Positions 8,448 through 19,167 of a stretch of DNA of 54,502 nucleotides are shown here, piece by piece (position 1 is the first letter of the stretch; each line of letters starts with the position of its first letter). Where the stretch lies: NCBI GenBank assembly GCA_016987375.1, contig PJRA01000272.1:528284-582785 (forward strand), written 5' to 3'. Under the pieces are notes generated by a model, which made no database searches, was not told where the DNA came from, and saw only the letters and a program-made list of their open reading frames with translations. The DNA comes from Brachionus koreanus (taxonomy: Eukaryota; Rotifera; Eurotatoria; Ploima; Brachionidae). The position numbers and the translations under genes were made by a program.

Positions 8448-11400
8448 ATGATTGTCATTTTATTATTATTTTATTTTCTTAATTTTGCAAATGTAAGTAA
8501 ATTCGGTAATTTGGAAAGAAAAAGTTTAAAAATTTTATAAAAGGCAAATTCAGAATGCTTCTCGCATGATGATCCGCACATGAAAACATTCGACGGAAAG
8601 TAAAATAAGATAAATTATTTTAATTTAAATGAATTTTCACAATAAAGGTATTACGAATTTCAGTATCCCGGTGATCAATATATAATGTATGATGACTTTT
8701 CTGGAACTAGAGTGACAGCAAGCTATCAGTCATGCAACTATAATAAAGCCTTTTGCAATTGCGCATTTTATTTTAAAAAAGGCACCGACTTGGTATTTGT
8801 AGATTTTTGTTCAAGTTCAGAGTCCTTTTCAAGACTGATATATGGAGTATCTATTGATAAAGATTCAATTGGAATCAAAGGAATAAAAGAAATGCCACCA
8901 TGTAAAACAATATCCCCTTTAAATGAAAATAATGAAAATACATGGAGTAACATTACATCCTTTTTAGGAAATTTTAAGTGTGCAAGAATTCAAGGTAGCA
9001 ATTATTACGACACTTATGTGGTGAGAAATAGAAAACTCTTCCATTAAATTTAAGTTACTTAATATTTAAAAGATAAGAACAATTGAAAGAGATTTTTATG
9101 ATTCAGTTAAAGTTAAATTTCAAATAAACTCTAAGTCAATGCCAACTCTTAAAATTTCACCGTCAAAATCTAGCTTTGAAAATACTGGTGGCATTTGTGG
9201 AATGTGGGATAATAGCAATCAGAAAGAATTATATGTTATTGATAAAAATGGATTAATACAATATACATCTGATATCCCTTTGGCGCGTGACTTTTGGAAG
9301 TAAATAATAGTTTTTTTCAAATTTAGTTTTTAGAATTATTAAAGATTTTAAATTTAATTTAAAACAAAAAAAGATAATTTTGTAAAATGATATTTGAAAA
9401 AAGGCTAAACTAAAGGATTATGTCCGATAAGAGTCTCGCTATAAGTTTGTCTTGGAGTCAGAAGACTATTTATTGCTAATTTAAAGGCTTTTGAGACAAC
9501 GATTAAAAAAATTTAAATTTTATAAATTAAATTTAAATAAATAAGAGTCTCGCTATAAGTTTGTCTTGGAGTCAGAAGACTATTTATTGCTAATTTAAAG
9601 GCTTTTGAGACAACGATTAAAAAAATTTAAATTTTAATAATTTTCTAATGCATATACTGCTTTGCACAATTGCACAATTTTGTTTTTTGTTCCAAAATTC
9701 ACAATACCAGAGCAAACTTTGAGCAGGAAAAAAATGTACTCTTATCGAACATACTCTTTATGATAAATAGCTATTTGAATTTTTGGTCGTTTAATTTTAA
9801 TTTTTTAAATTTGTTATAACTAATTTGAAGTTAAATCAAATCATTTTATAAAAAACATGAACTTTTTTTTCTTTTTTCAAGGCTTCATTCTCGGTATAAT
9901 AAAGATGACAACATTCAAAAAAGATGTCCTGAGTGTAATTTAATGGCCGAAAGAGCCATATATTGTCCATGTGATGACTTTGATTTGTTTGATATAACAA
10001 ATTACAACATACAGCCTCCAAATAGAACTACCTATTGCAAGGTTCCAATGTTTGATTGCATCAAAAAGTATTTATTGCATGCTCATTAATTTTTAAAATA
10101 TGACGAGATATTAATTATTATATAGAATATATTAATATTAATGGTGTGTAAAAAAAAGGTGTTCAGAATTTATTTTTCAGAGACTAGAAAAACTGGTAGA
10201 AATCTAATTAATTTTTTACCTTGAAGATAAAAACTAGTTTTATAATACAAAGTTTGTTTATTTAGACTAAAAAAAAATTTATAACTGTTATTATTTCAAT
10301 TAAATTAATAAAAAAATTAAGTTTTATTTATCAAAATCAAGATTTAAGATAGCTCTTATCTTAATGCAGAGATTTTCATCATCATTTAAATTAATTCCAA
10401 ATTCAACAACATTTACAACTTGCTGTTGAAGTTGGAAAGCTAATTTGATTTTCTGTTCTCATATTTATCGTTAATTTTAAAATTTTTATCATAGTAAGTG
10501 TTGGGTACCGTCAGTGACGTCCACCGGACCGCCATGTTTATTAAAATAATTTAATAAATTTTCAAATATAAAAATTCGATAGATGAAAGAATCTATTACA
10601 AGAAAAAAAAATTAAAATTTAAAAAAAGTTATGAGAGTCTAGTGGCCGTCACTGGTGCTTCTTAAACATAGTAATATTAGTTACTAAATTATTTTATTGT
10701 TTCTTAATTTAAATTTTAATTAAAAAAAGTTAAACAATTGCTAAAATTTGTGATTTTTTCAATAGCTTTGAATTTTTAGATTTATTTAAGATCTAAATTT
10801 TTTTAACATCTTACAGTTGTTCTTGTTAAAATGAAGCGTTCCGTTCCTGGAAAAGGAATGGAATGGAATCAGAATGCTTTATTTAAGAATGCGTTTCATT
10901 TTAACAAGAACTACTCTTTGCTCTTGGAAAAACGCTTTCTAATTCAAATCTAAAATCAAAAAATATTAAAATTAATTAATTTTGTTGCAAAATTATCCTT
11001 ATTTTTATGGAAAAATAAGTAAAAAGAAATTGCAAAATTAAGATTCAAAAAAACCCATCCCGGTTTTGGTGTTCATTTAATTACTGTCCTTTTTTTTAGT
11101 TACTCACTTAATATCTGATATAAAATATGTTTTTTTTTTTATTTTAAAATTTAACAAGTGCAACAATAGCATTTATTTTTTTAGATATCAATCAATTAAA
11201 CCAATTCAAGTTACAACAACTCCTGTATCAATTTCAACAGAATCCAATAGCTGGTTAACAGCTACAACTGAGCCTATTACTCAAAAGCCAGTAAGCAATT
11301 TTTTCAACTTTTTTCTTGTTTATCGAATAAAATTGCATTTGAATAAATCATAGATAACTTTAGAAGAAGCAACTGAAATCTGCCTAAATGGTTTTATGAA

Positions 11401-14400
11401 TAATACAGAAATTGCAAATAATATGGGCCTTTGTTTGGATATAAGCATGAATTTAAATTTCTGCGCATTAGACATTAATGTAAATTTGTATCTTTGTTAA
11501 TTTAATAAACTAAATAAATTTTTAATTCAGAACACGGGAGACATGTCATTTTTAGAACTTCATATTGACTTATCTCTGGACATGATTGTACAAAATCTAG
11601 TAGTTCAAAATCCAAATTGTACTTTGAATGTTTCAAATTCTCTTTGTCCAAACAGCTGTAGCAATAATGGTGTCTGTCTATTTGGTAATAACAAAAATTA
11701 CCTAATTTTAAATACCTAAATTTAATTTTTAAAAGATCAAACTTGTTTATCAAATGATGCGATTACTGAAAATTGTATTTCACCAGGTATTTTACTTGCT
11801 TACATTTAAGATACCAAAATCTTATTTCATTTAGTCAAGTGTCATTGTAACAAGCCATTCGGAGGCAAAGACTGTAGTCTAGACTTGTCAGTGCCACCAA
11901 ATTTTGAGCTTGATAGAGAATGTTGTGATTTGAGAAACGAAGGTTGTGATTCAATCAAAGCTTTTGGAGAAAACTATTCTACTAGAGATCCTATCTATGT
12001 GAAAATTGAATATTTGGAAGTAATATTTGAAGTTCATATTTTTTTCTCATAATTTAATTACATAAAAAGAAAGTAAACAATAAATGGACTACTTTTCAAG
12101 AAATTACCAAAGCCACAAGCATTAACGAAAATACTGTTTGGATAAATTTGAACAAAATCAGTGAATTAATTTTGTACAAAAATATTCACGATCAAATGTT
12201 GAACATTATTGCTGACGAAAGCTTGGCTTTGGTCAATATTTACATAAATTATATGAATTCAAGTTTTACTGAATTTAAATCGTTCAAATTGTATGATTCT
12301 AAATGTAGAACCTGCAAAAACGGACTATTGAATGTCTTACCTGTAGTTTTCAATCAATTAATATTTTCAATTTTAAAAAATATTTTCAAGGATTCGTGTG
12401 AAATTAATGGAAGATGCTTTAGCCAAAATGAATCATCCCCTTTGAATTCTAATCAAATTTGCGATCCAATTTTAAGTAATAATACATGGACTTTGTTAGG
12501 TAATTTTTAAAACATTATTCAGGATGTTATAACTCAATTCAAAACTCAATTCAAAAAGAAAAAAACATGTTTTTTTCTGATTTAAATCGTATCTCCTCCA
12601 AGGGATCAATTATGACCCTACTTTTTTTTCTTTTTTTATTTTTAAATCTAGACAAAATTCTGAACAAATCAATGGTTTTACTTTTTTACTTTATTACTTT
12701 ATTTTTCTTAAAAAATCTTTTCAAATCATGTGATGTTTAACAAATTTGTCAAATTTGAATTCTTTTATCATAATTTTTAGATTAAACAAAAGAATTCGAT
12801 ATTTTTAGTTGCTCAACTACTGTTTTTTTCGATTTTCCTGAACAATATTCTTTTAGGACTTGACCATATGTCCCACCAATATTGTAACCTACTAAACACC
12901 GCCAAAATTGTCTAATTAATTTTTTTGAAAGCTCAAAACCCAAATACTTTTCTCTTGCTTCAGTTAAAAGCTCCATCATTCTAGGAAATGTCTGATTTGT
13001 TCTTGCTCTAATATTCTCTTTTAAATATCAACAAAGACCTTCTATAAGATTGAGCTCACAATGAATTTCAGGCAAAAAAACAATCTTATGTCCATATTTT
13101 TTGGCTAATATCTCAATTTTGTTTTCAGTGTGAAAAGCTTCATCTTCCTCTTCAATAAATTTTTTTTCGCCGAAAACTCCTAGGTTACTAACACGAGATT
13201 GATGGTAAGTTTTTAGTAAAATTTAGAAAAAAATATCAATGGAATATAAATATACAAATTTGTTAAAAATCACATGATTTGAAGAGATTTTTTTTAAGAA
13301 AAATAAAAAATATATACTTTTAATATATATATTTTTTTAGTTTATCTTTGAGATTTTGAGTTTCAAAGAACAACAACTTTTTTAAGAGTGTGCTTTTTTG
13401 GGAACCCAGAAGGTTTTCGAGGGCGTTGATTACGAATTTTGAGTCAAAAATGTGGAATTCAGATAGCACTAAAGTTTTGAATTTCGTGAACTTTAAATTG
13501 TCTAAAATTTTGAATTGTCGGAATTTCTAACATTTTCAACCATTTATTTATTTGTTAGGAAAGTTGAAACAATATTTTTATGCCTAGTGTGATGAACCAA
13601 ATTTTTAAAGTTCTTTCCTTTGGTGTTTTCATATTTTAAATTTAGTTTCTACTGAGCACTAAAAACATTTAAATTTGAATGAAAACAAAAATTTATTCTG
13701 AAAGAGCATTTGCTCGATGCAGATGAATAAATATATAAAATTAAATTAAATGAAACTCAGTATTGGCTTTTTGTCAATGAAATGACTGGAAACCATTTTT
13801 GGCAATTTTTTCAAAGAGACCACTCTCATTAGTACATTAAAAAAATTAGCTTGGACATTAAAGTTAAAATTTATGCTCTTATTTAACTACATCATTTTAA
13901 GAATCACACCATTCATCTCTTTTTACAGAAAACTTACTTGATGTTTTTTTACTTTATTATGTAAATTCCGATATTTTTCATAAAATTTTAGTTCTATCAA
14001 TTTTATACAAATAACAGCTGTAAACAAAATTTTTCATTAATTTAGATTCACTTTGCTATGAACAAAATGAATGGACTGATTGGAATAGTTTGAATGAGCC
14101 AAGTGGAGACGGTGATTTGGAATTGTTTTTTATTTACAATAATGAATGCAAACTTCCATTACATGTCCAAATTGAAACTTTAGATGGTATTCCATTTAAT
14201 CAAACAGGTCAAACAGTACATTTGATTTCCAATTACGGATTTATGTGTTTGAATAACCAAAATAATAATTCATGTTTAGATTATAAGTTTAGATTTTGCT
14301 GTCCAAAAAAACGTATTTTAAATAATTCTTCTTCATTTAGTTTGTTTTAAATTGTTTTTTTCATTAGCAACTGCAACTGTCACAGTACTAACGACAACCG

Positions 14401-14897
14401 TTTCTTTGACTAGCACGCCATCTTTTCAAAATTCATATCCTGGACTAGCTGTTAATTATCCGATAAATGATCTCTTAAATGCCGGCTTTCAGACACTTTA
14501 TGAAAAATTCTACTCAGAACCTTTAAAAACATCAGAAATTTTGGAATTTAGACAAATTTGCCGCAACGATTCTATTCTATGTGCTGCTGGTAGCAGATCA
14601 GGTTCCAATGTTTTAAACCTTATATCATGTGCTAATTGCCGTAGTATATTGACCAAGACTATCATAAATAAACCAAATTTTTCTGGAGCAGCCTACTGGT
14701 ACTTGACTGAGAATAAAAATTTTGGTTTTTCTAAGCTTGAGTCTATAGACCAAACTACTGCTGATTACAACGATCATTCTGATAATTATCGATTGTCATG
14801 GCATCTTGATCAAGGTATAGGAGGATGGCGTGTAGGAAATGTTACTTTGCTAAACTTAGATAATAGTTATAAAAAGTATATTTTTGTTCGGCTTTAA
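8448..14897 (+). CDS. secreted VWD/EGF/WxxW protein, VWDE-like
   Basis: My exon model (all GT..AG, phases consistent) is 8448-8492, 8544-8599, 8648-9020, 9073-9299, 9882-10067, 11185-11290, 11354-11479, 11531-11684, 11736-11786, 11835-12019, 12070-12499, 14046-14312, 14368-14897, giving about 911 residues. Signal peptide MIVILLLFYFLNFAN. A VWD domain (about 20-235) begins with DDPHMKTFDGKYYEF and includes CNCAFYF and GGICGMWDN. A Thr-rich linker and an EGF domain (about 411-455: CPNSCSNNGVC ... CHCNKPFGGKDC) follow. A WxxW domain (about 650-735) shows WTDWNS, FNQTGQTV and CLDYKFRFCC. After a second Thr/Ser linker comes a C-terminal domain with RLSWHLD and GGWRVGN. The order resembles VWDE-type and mucin-like extracellular proteins. 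Likely secreted; partner unknown. The last exon is read to the TAA at 14897. Splicing onward at 14876 is possible but gives a less family-like end. Confidence 0.82.
9427..9636. repeat. tandem 96-bp direct repeat in intron
   Basis: Two identical copies of a 96-bp unit beginning ataagagtctcgctataag lie at 9427-9522 and 9541-9636, separated by 18 bp, inside the fourth intron of the VWDE-like gene. Identity by eye implies a recent duplication. The unit contains ttggagtcagaagact; its function is unknown. Confidence 0.9.
9632..9664 (+). repeat. dispersed repeat, copy also at 54074-54106
   Basis: 33 bp (ttttaataattttctaatgc and onward to actgctttg) recur exactly at 54074-54106. A further shared word, ttgttccaaaattca, follows in both places at different spacing. 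They are probably fragments of one mobile-element family. Confidence 0.65.
10497..10665. repeat. possible degenerate foldback element
   Basis: Near the left end is ggtaccgtcagtgacgtccac. The right end (10638-10665) read on the other strand gives caccagtgacggccacta, a similar but imperfect inverted copy. Both ends are GC-rich in an AT-rich intron. It may be a decayed MITE; no clear target duplication was found. Confidence 0.35.
10819..10911. mobile_element. short foldback MITE, 93 bp
   Basis: The ends are inverted copies: gttcttgttaaaatgaagcg at the left and the same word with one change on the opposite strand at the right, about 25 bp of terminal inverted repeat around a purine-rich core. 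It lies in an intron of the VWDE-like gene. No transposase and no certain target duplication. Confidence 0.6.
12700..13311 (-). mobile_element. dead DNA transposon with terminal inverted repeats
   Basis: Within the 1.5 kb intron of the VWDE-like gene, 12700-12752 and 13252-13311 are inverted copies of about 50 bp (core tcaaatcatgtgat followed by ttaacaaatttgt). Between them lies the tail of a transposase on the minus strand (separate entry). The element is internally deleted: only about 140 transposase codons remain. Confidence 0.7.
12782..13195 (-). pseudogene. transposase C-terminal relic (IS630/Tc1-mariner-type DDE)
   Basis: On the minus strand, codons from about 13195 read KKFIEEEDEAFH, then KIVFLPEIHCELNLIEG, an in-frame TGA where relatives usually have Trp, then YLKENIRARTNQTF and FWRCLVGYNIGGTYG to a stop at 12782. 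The FLPxxHCELNxIE word around the last acidic residue is typical of IS630/Tc1-mariner-superfamily DDE transposases. Truncated at the 5' side and interrupted by a stop, so not functional. Confidence 0.7.
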
Positions 14898-15189
14898 AAA
14901 CATAATGTGAAATCTTGAAAAATTTTTTTGTCTTCATTAAACCAAAAAAAAAAGAGAAAATAAAATTCTAAAATTTCTAATATATATTTTTTTAAATAGA
15001 TTCACCATTAACCTATTTCGTAACAAATATTTTAGGTATGAAATAGAAGAAATTTCTTTTCATAGCTTTATATTTCACAAACCCGAAAAAAAAAACATTA
15101 AATGTTGACTTAAGAAAAATGTCATCCGTAAAGTTATTTAAAAATTCAAGAAACAAGCTAAGGAATTAACTAGATCACTAGTATAAAAA
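14898..15189. other. short intergenic stretch
   Basis: AT-rich, with an AATAAA-like site near 14960 that could serve the VWDE-like transcript. No further gene seen. Confidence 0.4.
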
Positions 15190-16023
15190 AACATATTCAA
15201 TGATTATATTAAATGTTAACAAAAGTATAGGTGTAGACGAAGGTCAAGTCCACAGTGTTTCTCACCCTCTGCATCTAATCTAAAAATCCTTTGAATCTGG
15301 AGAAATAACTGATTGTTGGAGACTTGCAAGCGTCTTTCAAATATATAAAAAACGACATTGATTTTTCTATTAGACCGTAAAAATTATAGACCTTTCTCAA
15401 TCACATCGATAACATCCCGTATAACCGAGAGAATTATTAGAAACTTGGTACTCAATATTTCTCATGAAAATGAATTAATTAATCAATTCCAACATGAATT
15501 TATTCCTTATAAGTCTTTTACTACAAGTCTACTCGAAAATCTTGAATTTTTGACACATCAAATATCACTATGCAATCAAGTGGATGTACTCAATACAGAT
15601 TTCTCTAAAGCCTTCAATAGAATGAATCACTCAAAACTTTTTTTCAAACTTTAACGACTTGGTATTGACGGAATGTTATTAAAATGTATTGAATCGTTTC
15701 TTAGTCATCATCGAAAGTTTCATAATCAAAAAGTTGTAGTTGGTTAAACAGAATCCAAATGGCTTAATGTGACTAGTGATGTACCACAAGGGTTTGTCCT
15801 CGGTCTATTGCATTCACATTTTTTATAAATGATTTGCCCAACAGACTAAAAAACAAATGTCGACTGCAAGATATTCTGTATTATTATCGATTGATACAAT
15901 CCGCATGAATCATTTAAGTTGCTTCAAGATGATACATTAATTAGCTGATGTGATATGTGGTAAATGCGAGATTATGAGTTTTAATAGATATCAAGGGTTC
16001 CAAAATGATTATATTATGAATGA

Positions 16024-16279
16024 TTTTTTTTTTTAACCCTATTCTATCCTAGTGGATAATGGGGAGGAGCTCATCTCCTTTTCAAATACCTTTTTGAGCA
16101 ACAGCTCCNNNNNNNNNNNNNNNNNNNNNNNNNNNNNNNNNNNNNNNNNATGAAAGGGGTTCAAATATGCGCCCCGTACAGAGACATTTTGAAGATTTTT
16201 CCACCCTCAGTGGGCTTTGAACCCTCCACCCTCTGCTTGCATGACTAACACACAAACCACTCGGCTATACGGGCTCTTC
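16024..16279 (-). mobile_element. tRNA-derived SINE, copy 1
   Basis: Read on the minus strand from 16279, the head is gagcccgtatagccgagtgg, with an RNA polymerase III A box (tagccgagtgg), followed by a B box ggttcaaagcc at the expected spacing for a tRNA-like structure. The body runs through a 41-base N gap (16109-16149) to an A-rich tail (aaaaaaaaaaaa on the minus strand at 16024). GAATGA flanks both sides (16018-16023 and 16280-16285), a likely target-site duplication. It splits the 3' coding part of a LINE relic. A second copy is at 40600-40781. An ordinary tRNA gene is excluded because the acceptor does not close and a long body follows. Confidence 0.8.
16109..16149. other. assembly gap inside SINE
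   Basis: 41 unknown bases. The second SINE copy in this window also abuts an N gap, suggesting this family breaks the assembly. Confidence 0.95.
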
Positions 16280-16520
16280 GAATGAAAGGTGACTTAATTC
16301 AAATGTTTAAAGTTAAAAGAAATATTGATCACGTCAAATAGCAATCTCCACTCATTTTTTCAAGCAGAAGTTCAAGAGGCCATCCATAGAAAAATAAAAG
16401 AGAAATAATCAAAAATTGAGCCCAACGATACCACTTGTTCACAAACCGTGCAGTAAATAGTTAGAATAAGTTGGGAGTGGATGCAGTGAAAACTCAATCT
16501 AGCGATATATTTTTTTTTAA

Positions 16521-17638
16521 AAATAGACTCATTTTATGCGTTGCAATAAACCACTAAACATTACTATACTTAACTAAAAAAAAATGTTTATGTAAATAAT
16601 CTATTATTGTACAAATTAATTCTAAGCTCTTTTTTTTATTTTGACATTTTGTATTACTGAGAATATTATGTAAGCTTCTAAATATCATATAATTATCACA
16701 TATGTTATTTTCATGCATTAATAAAATAAAAAAATTAAAATAAGGAACAATTTTTTTATTGATATTTAATATAATTAAAACAGAGCAAAATCTCGTAGGT
16801 CTAATTGCTTTAACGAAACCTGACAGCAATAATGTGATCACATTTGTAATTCTTTAAGCAAATGCTGCAGCCATAAGTACCTAGATCCCAAATGTTAGGG
16901 TTTATTTCAAAAATATGAATTGTGTGAGCATATGCGATGAATTCAACAAAAAATTCGTGATTCGCAAAATTCTGATTCGCTTAATGTTCTATTTCACTAT
17001 TTAGATGCAGTATAAAACTTGTTTTCAATTCTGGTAACTCGTTCAAAGAGTTAGTTTTAAATCGAACTCTTCATGATTTAAGTTTATTTTTTAAACTACT
17101 GATTGTCTATGTCATTGAATGACAATCTTGGAAAGTGTCTCTTTGACCAATTTTCCACCATTTTTAGATAGTTTTATTTTAATCAAGTATTTTTTTGTTT
17201 TTATGATCATGTAAAATTGTTTCAATCTATTTAATTTGTTGCTGATAAATAAAAAATGAACCTTTTTTAATTATATTGTATACTGTTTATTAATTATGTT
17301 ATTGTTAATTAAAAATAATCCTATTTTCAATATTTTTGTTTTCTTCTTCGGAAAAAAAGAAAGAAGAAATGACATACTTGTTCCAAAATGAAGCTTCTAT
17401 ATCAAGCTTATTTTAACCATTCCATATCATTTTTAAAATATATTATCAAAATAAAATCAAATTTTTCATTTTAAATGCTCAAAAGAATTTCTTTGAATAA
17501 CTCAAATGATAAATTCACTTGAATTTCTTCTCAACCCTGAGTGAAATTCCTTAATCGTCTTTTATTTTTGGTACTTTTATTACAGCTACTCCCATAAAAC
17601 CGTTGGGTCCTTTTTCTTCATCTACTTTATTTATTTAT
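16521..17638. other. intergenic, no gene seen
   Basis: AT-rich sequence between the LINE/SINE composite and the hAT-like element. An open frame of 95 codons on the minus strand (16554-16841) has no recognisable features and extreme AT codons; I treat it as chance. Confidence 0.5.
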
Positions 17639-18113
17639 TAGTGTTGGTGTCCGTGCAAGCGGACAGTAAACGGGCCAAAATTTTTCACAACTATGACCGT
17701 GACCGTATTAAACGGACAGTTTATTACGGGCGGACTCTGGTCTGTTTTTTTTAGCGGGCTAGTTTTTAGCCCGTATAATAACCGTTTAAATTTAAACAGG
17801 CGGTCTAAGAAACCGTTTTTGTAAGAAATTTAAAAATTTATCTTTAATAAATTTTTGAAAAATAAAATTTTTTAAATAAATCCTAAACCCGCCCGTATAA
17901 TTTTAAACGGTCACTAAACGGGCCAAACAATAGCCCGCTAAAATAAACGGGCCAGAGTCCGTCCGCAAAAATTTTGACGGTTTCTTAGACCGCCTGTTTA
18001 AATTTAAACGGTTATTATACGGGCTAAAAACTAGTCCGCTGTAATAAACGGGCCAACAACCGAGACTAACCGCCGTCTATTGGACCGGTTAGCTCTGTCC
18101 GCATCCAACACTA
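17639..18113. mobile_element. hAT-like non-autonomous foldback element (475 bp)
   Basis: The ends are tagtgttgg and ccaacacta. Directly outside both ends is the same 8-bp word ttatttat (17631-17638 and 18114-18121), the target-site duplication length of hAT transposons. The interior contains a perfect 58-bp inverted repeat (17759-17816 and 17977-18034, beginning ctagtttttagcccg) and repeated acggg/cccgt words, making it far more GC-rich than its surroundings. No transposase: it would be moved in trans. The perfect duplication suggests fairly recent insertion. Confidence 0.88.
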
Positions 18114-18121
18114 TTATTTAT

Positions 18122-19167
18122 TATCTTTGATTAACCTTTGGGTTTTCGTCCCTCCAGTGTTTTGTTTATTTAAATAAGAGGTATAGAATAAAAAAAATTT
18201 AAATTAAATTATACAAATAAATTATGGAAAAGATAAGGATCAGATTCTAATTTTTGAAAAACTTAATAATTTTTCTTTAGGTAATACTAGGAACTATATT
18301 TTTTTATTATTATTTATTTTATTTTATTTATTTTTTTAATCTGTATCGAGCTAATGCTCCTTCAAAATAAAAATATATAAAAAAAAATACAAATTTAAAG
18401 TAAAAGTTAGTTAAAAAAATAACAAGAAAGTTAAAAATCATACTAGAAGTCTAGATGAGCAGACCGTCAGCGATGGAGACTCTTTTTTTATAGTTAAGTA
18501 AATTTTCATGGTCTCAAATCAAAGATAATCAAATTTTTTAGCAAATTTGACAAGATAATTTTCGACTTTCATTTCTATAAAAAAAATTGATCATAACTTT
18601 TAGTTACAATTTTTTTTAAAATTAATTAATTAATCAATAATTTAAAAATTTTTTTTATTTTAAGAGATTTTTATTTTAAGTGTAAGTGCTTTAATTGATT
18701 TAAAAGTAGAAAAAATGAGTTTTAATTTGAAAATCTAAAATAATCATTATTAATGAATTTAATTGCAAAAAAATAATATTTTTATTTTTATCAGTTTGAT
18801 TCTAACTTTTTGTGACAATTGCTGTCAAATATGAAGTTTCGTTATAAAACTGGCTTCGATTTAATTTTTTCAATTAATCCACTGGTAATTTTAAAACTAA
18901 CCTAAATTCATATGGCTTTTATTCTTTAATGTAATTAAAATTAGTTTTGTAATTAAGTTCTAATTTAAATTTTAAGACAGTCCGTCTTTTCTGATCCATT
19001 ATTTTTAGATTTTGATAGAGTAATATTATCAAAAGTTATAAAAAGCTCAAATTTAGGAATTATATGAATAAAAATATAAATAATTAAAGTTGCTAAGAAA
19101 AATATAAATTTTAATAACAAAATTATTGAAAAAAAAATCTGATAAAAAAATATCATATCGACCAAAA
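18122..19167. other. intergenic, upstream of eIF4E
   Basis: AT-rich sequence with no gene recognised. Presumably carries the eIF4E promoter; no clear TATA box. Confidence 0.45.

Larger units (their letters stand above)
15190..16520 (+). pseudogene. LINE (non-LTR) reverse transcriptase relic, SINE-interrupted
   Basis: Plus-strand reading frames give degraded reverse-transcriptase blocks: KSFESGEITDCWR (about 15280), NYRPFSITSITSRITERII (from about 15373), DFSKAFNRMNH (about 15600), LGIDGMLLKCIESFLSHH and SDVPQGFVLG (about 15777), and a trace of a DDTLI-like motif near 15935, with several stops. After an internal deletion the 3' part resumes on both sides of a SINE: KGDLIQMFK (about 16285) and QRYHLFTNRAVN near 16425. 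This is the layout of jockey/CR1-like LINE ORF2 proteins. Dead copy, truncated at the 5' side. Confidence 0.85.

Noticed and set aside
14876..15050. An additional 3' exon of the VWDE-like gene (acceptor at 14999)
   Set aside because: Splicing is formally possible, but reading through gives YKKYIFVRL, which fits the expected end of the C-terminal domain better than the exon's sequence.
16200..16277. A tRNA gene on the minus strand (A and B boxes present)
   Set aside because: The acceptor stem does not close and sequence continues into a unique body and A-rich tail with a target duplication; better explained as a SINE.
16554..16841. 95-codon open frame on the minus strand
   Set aside because: Extremely AT-driven composition with no motif, splice context or family resemblance; expected by chance in this base composition.
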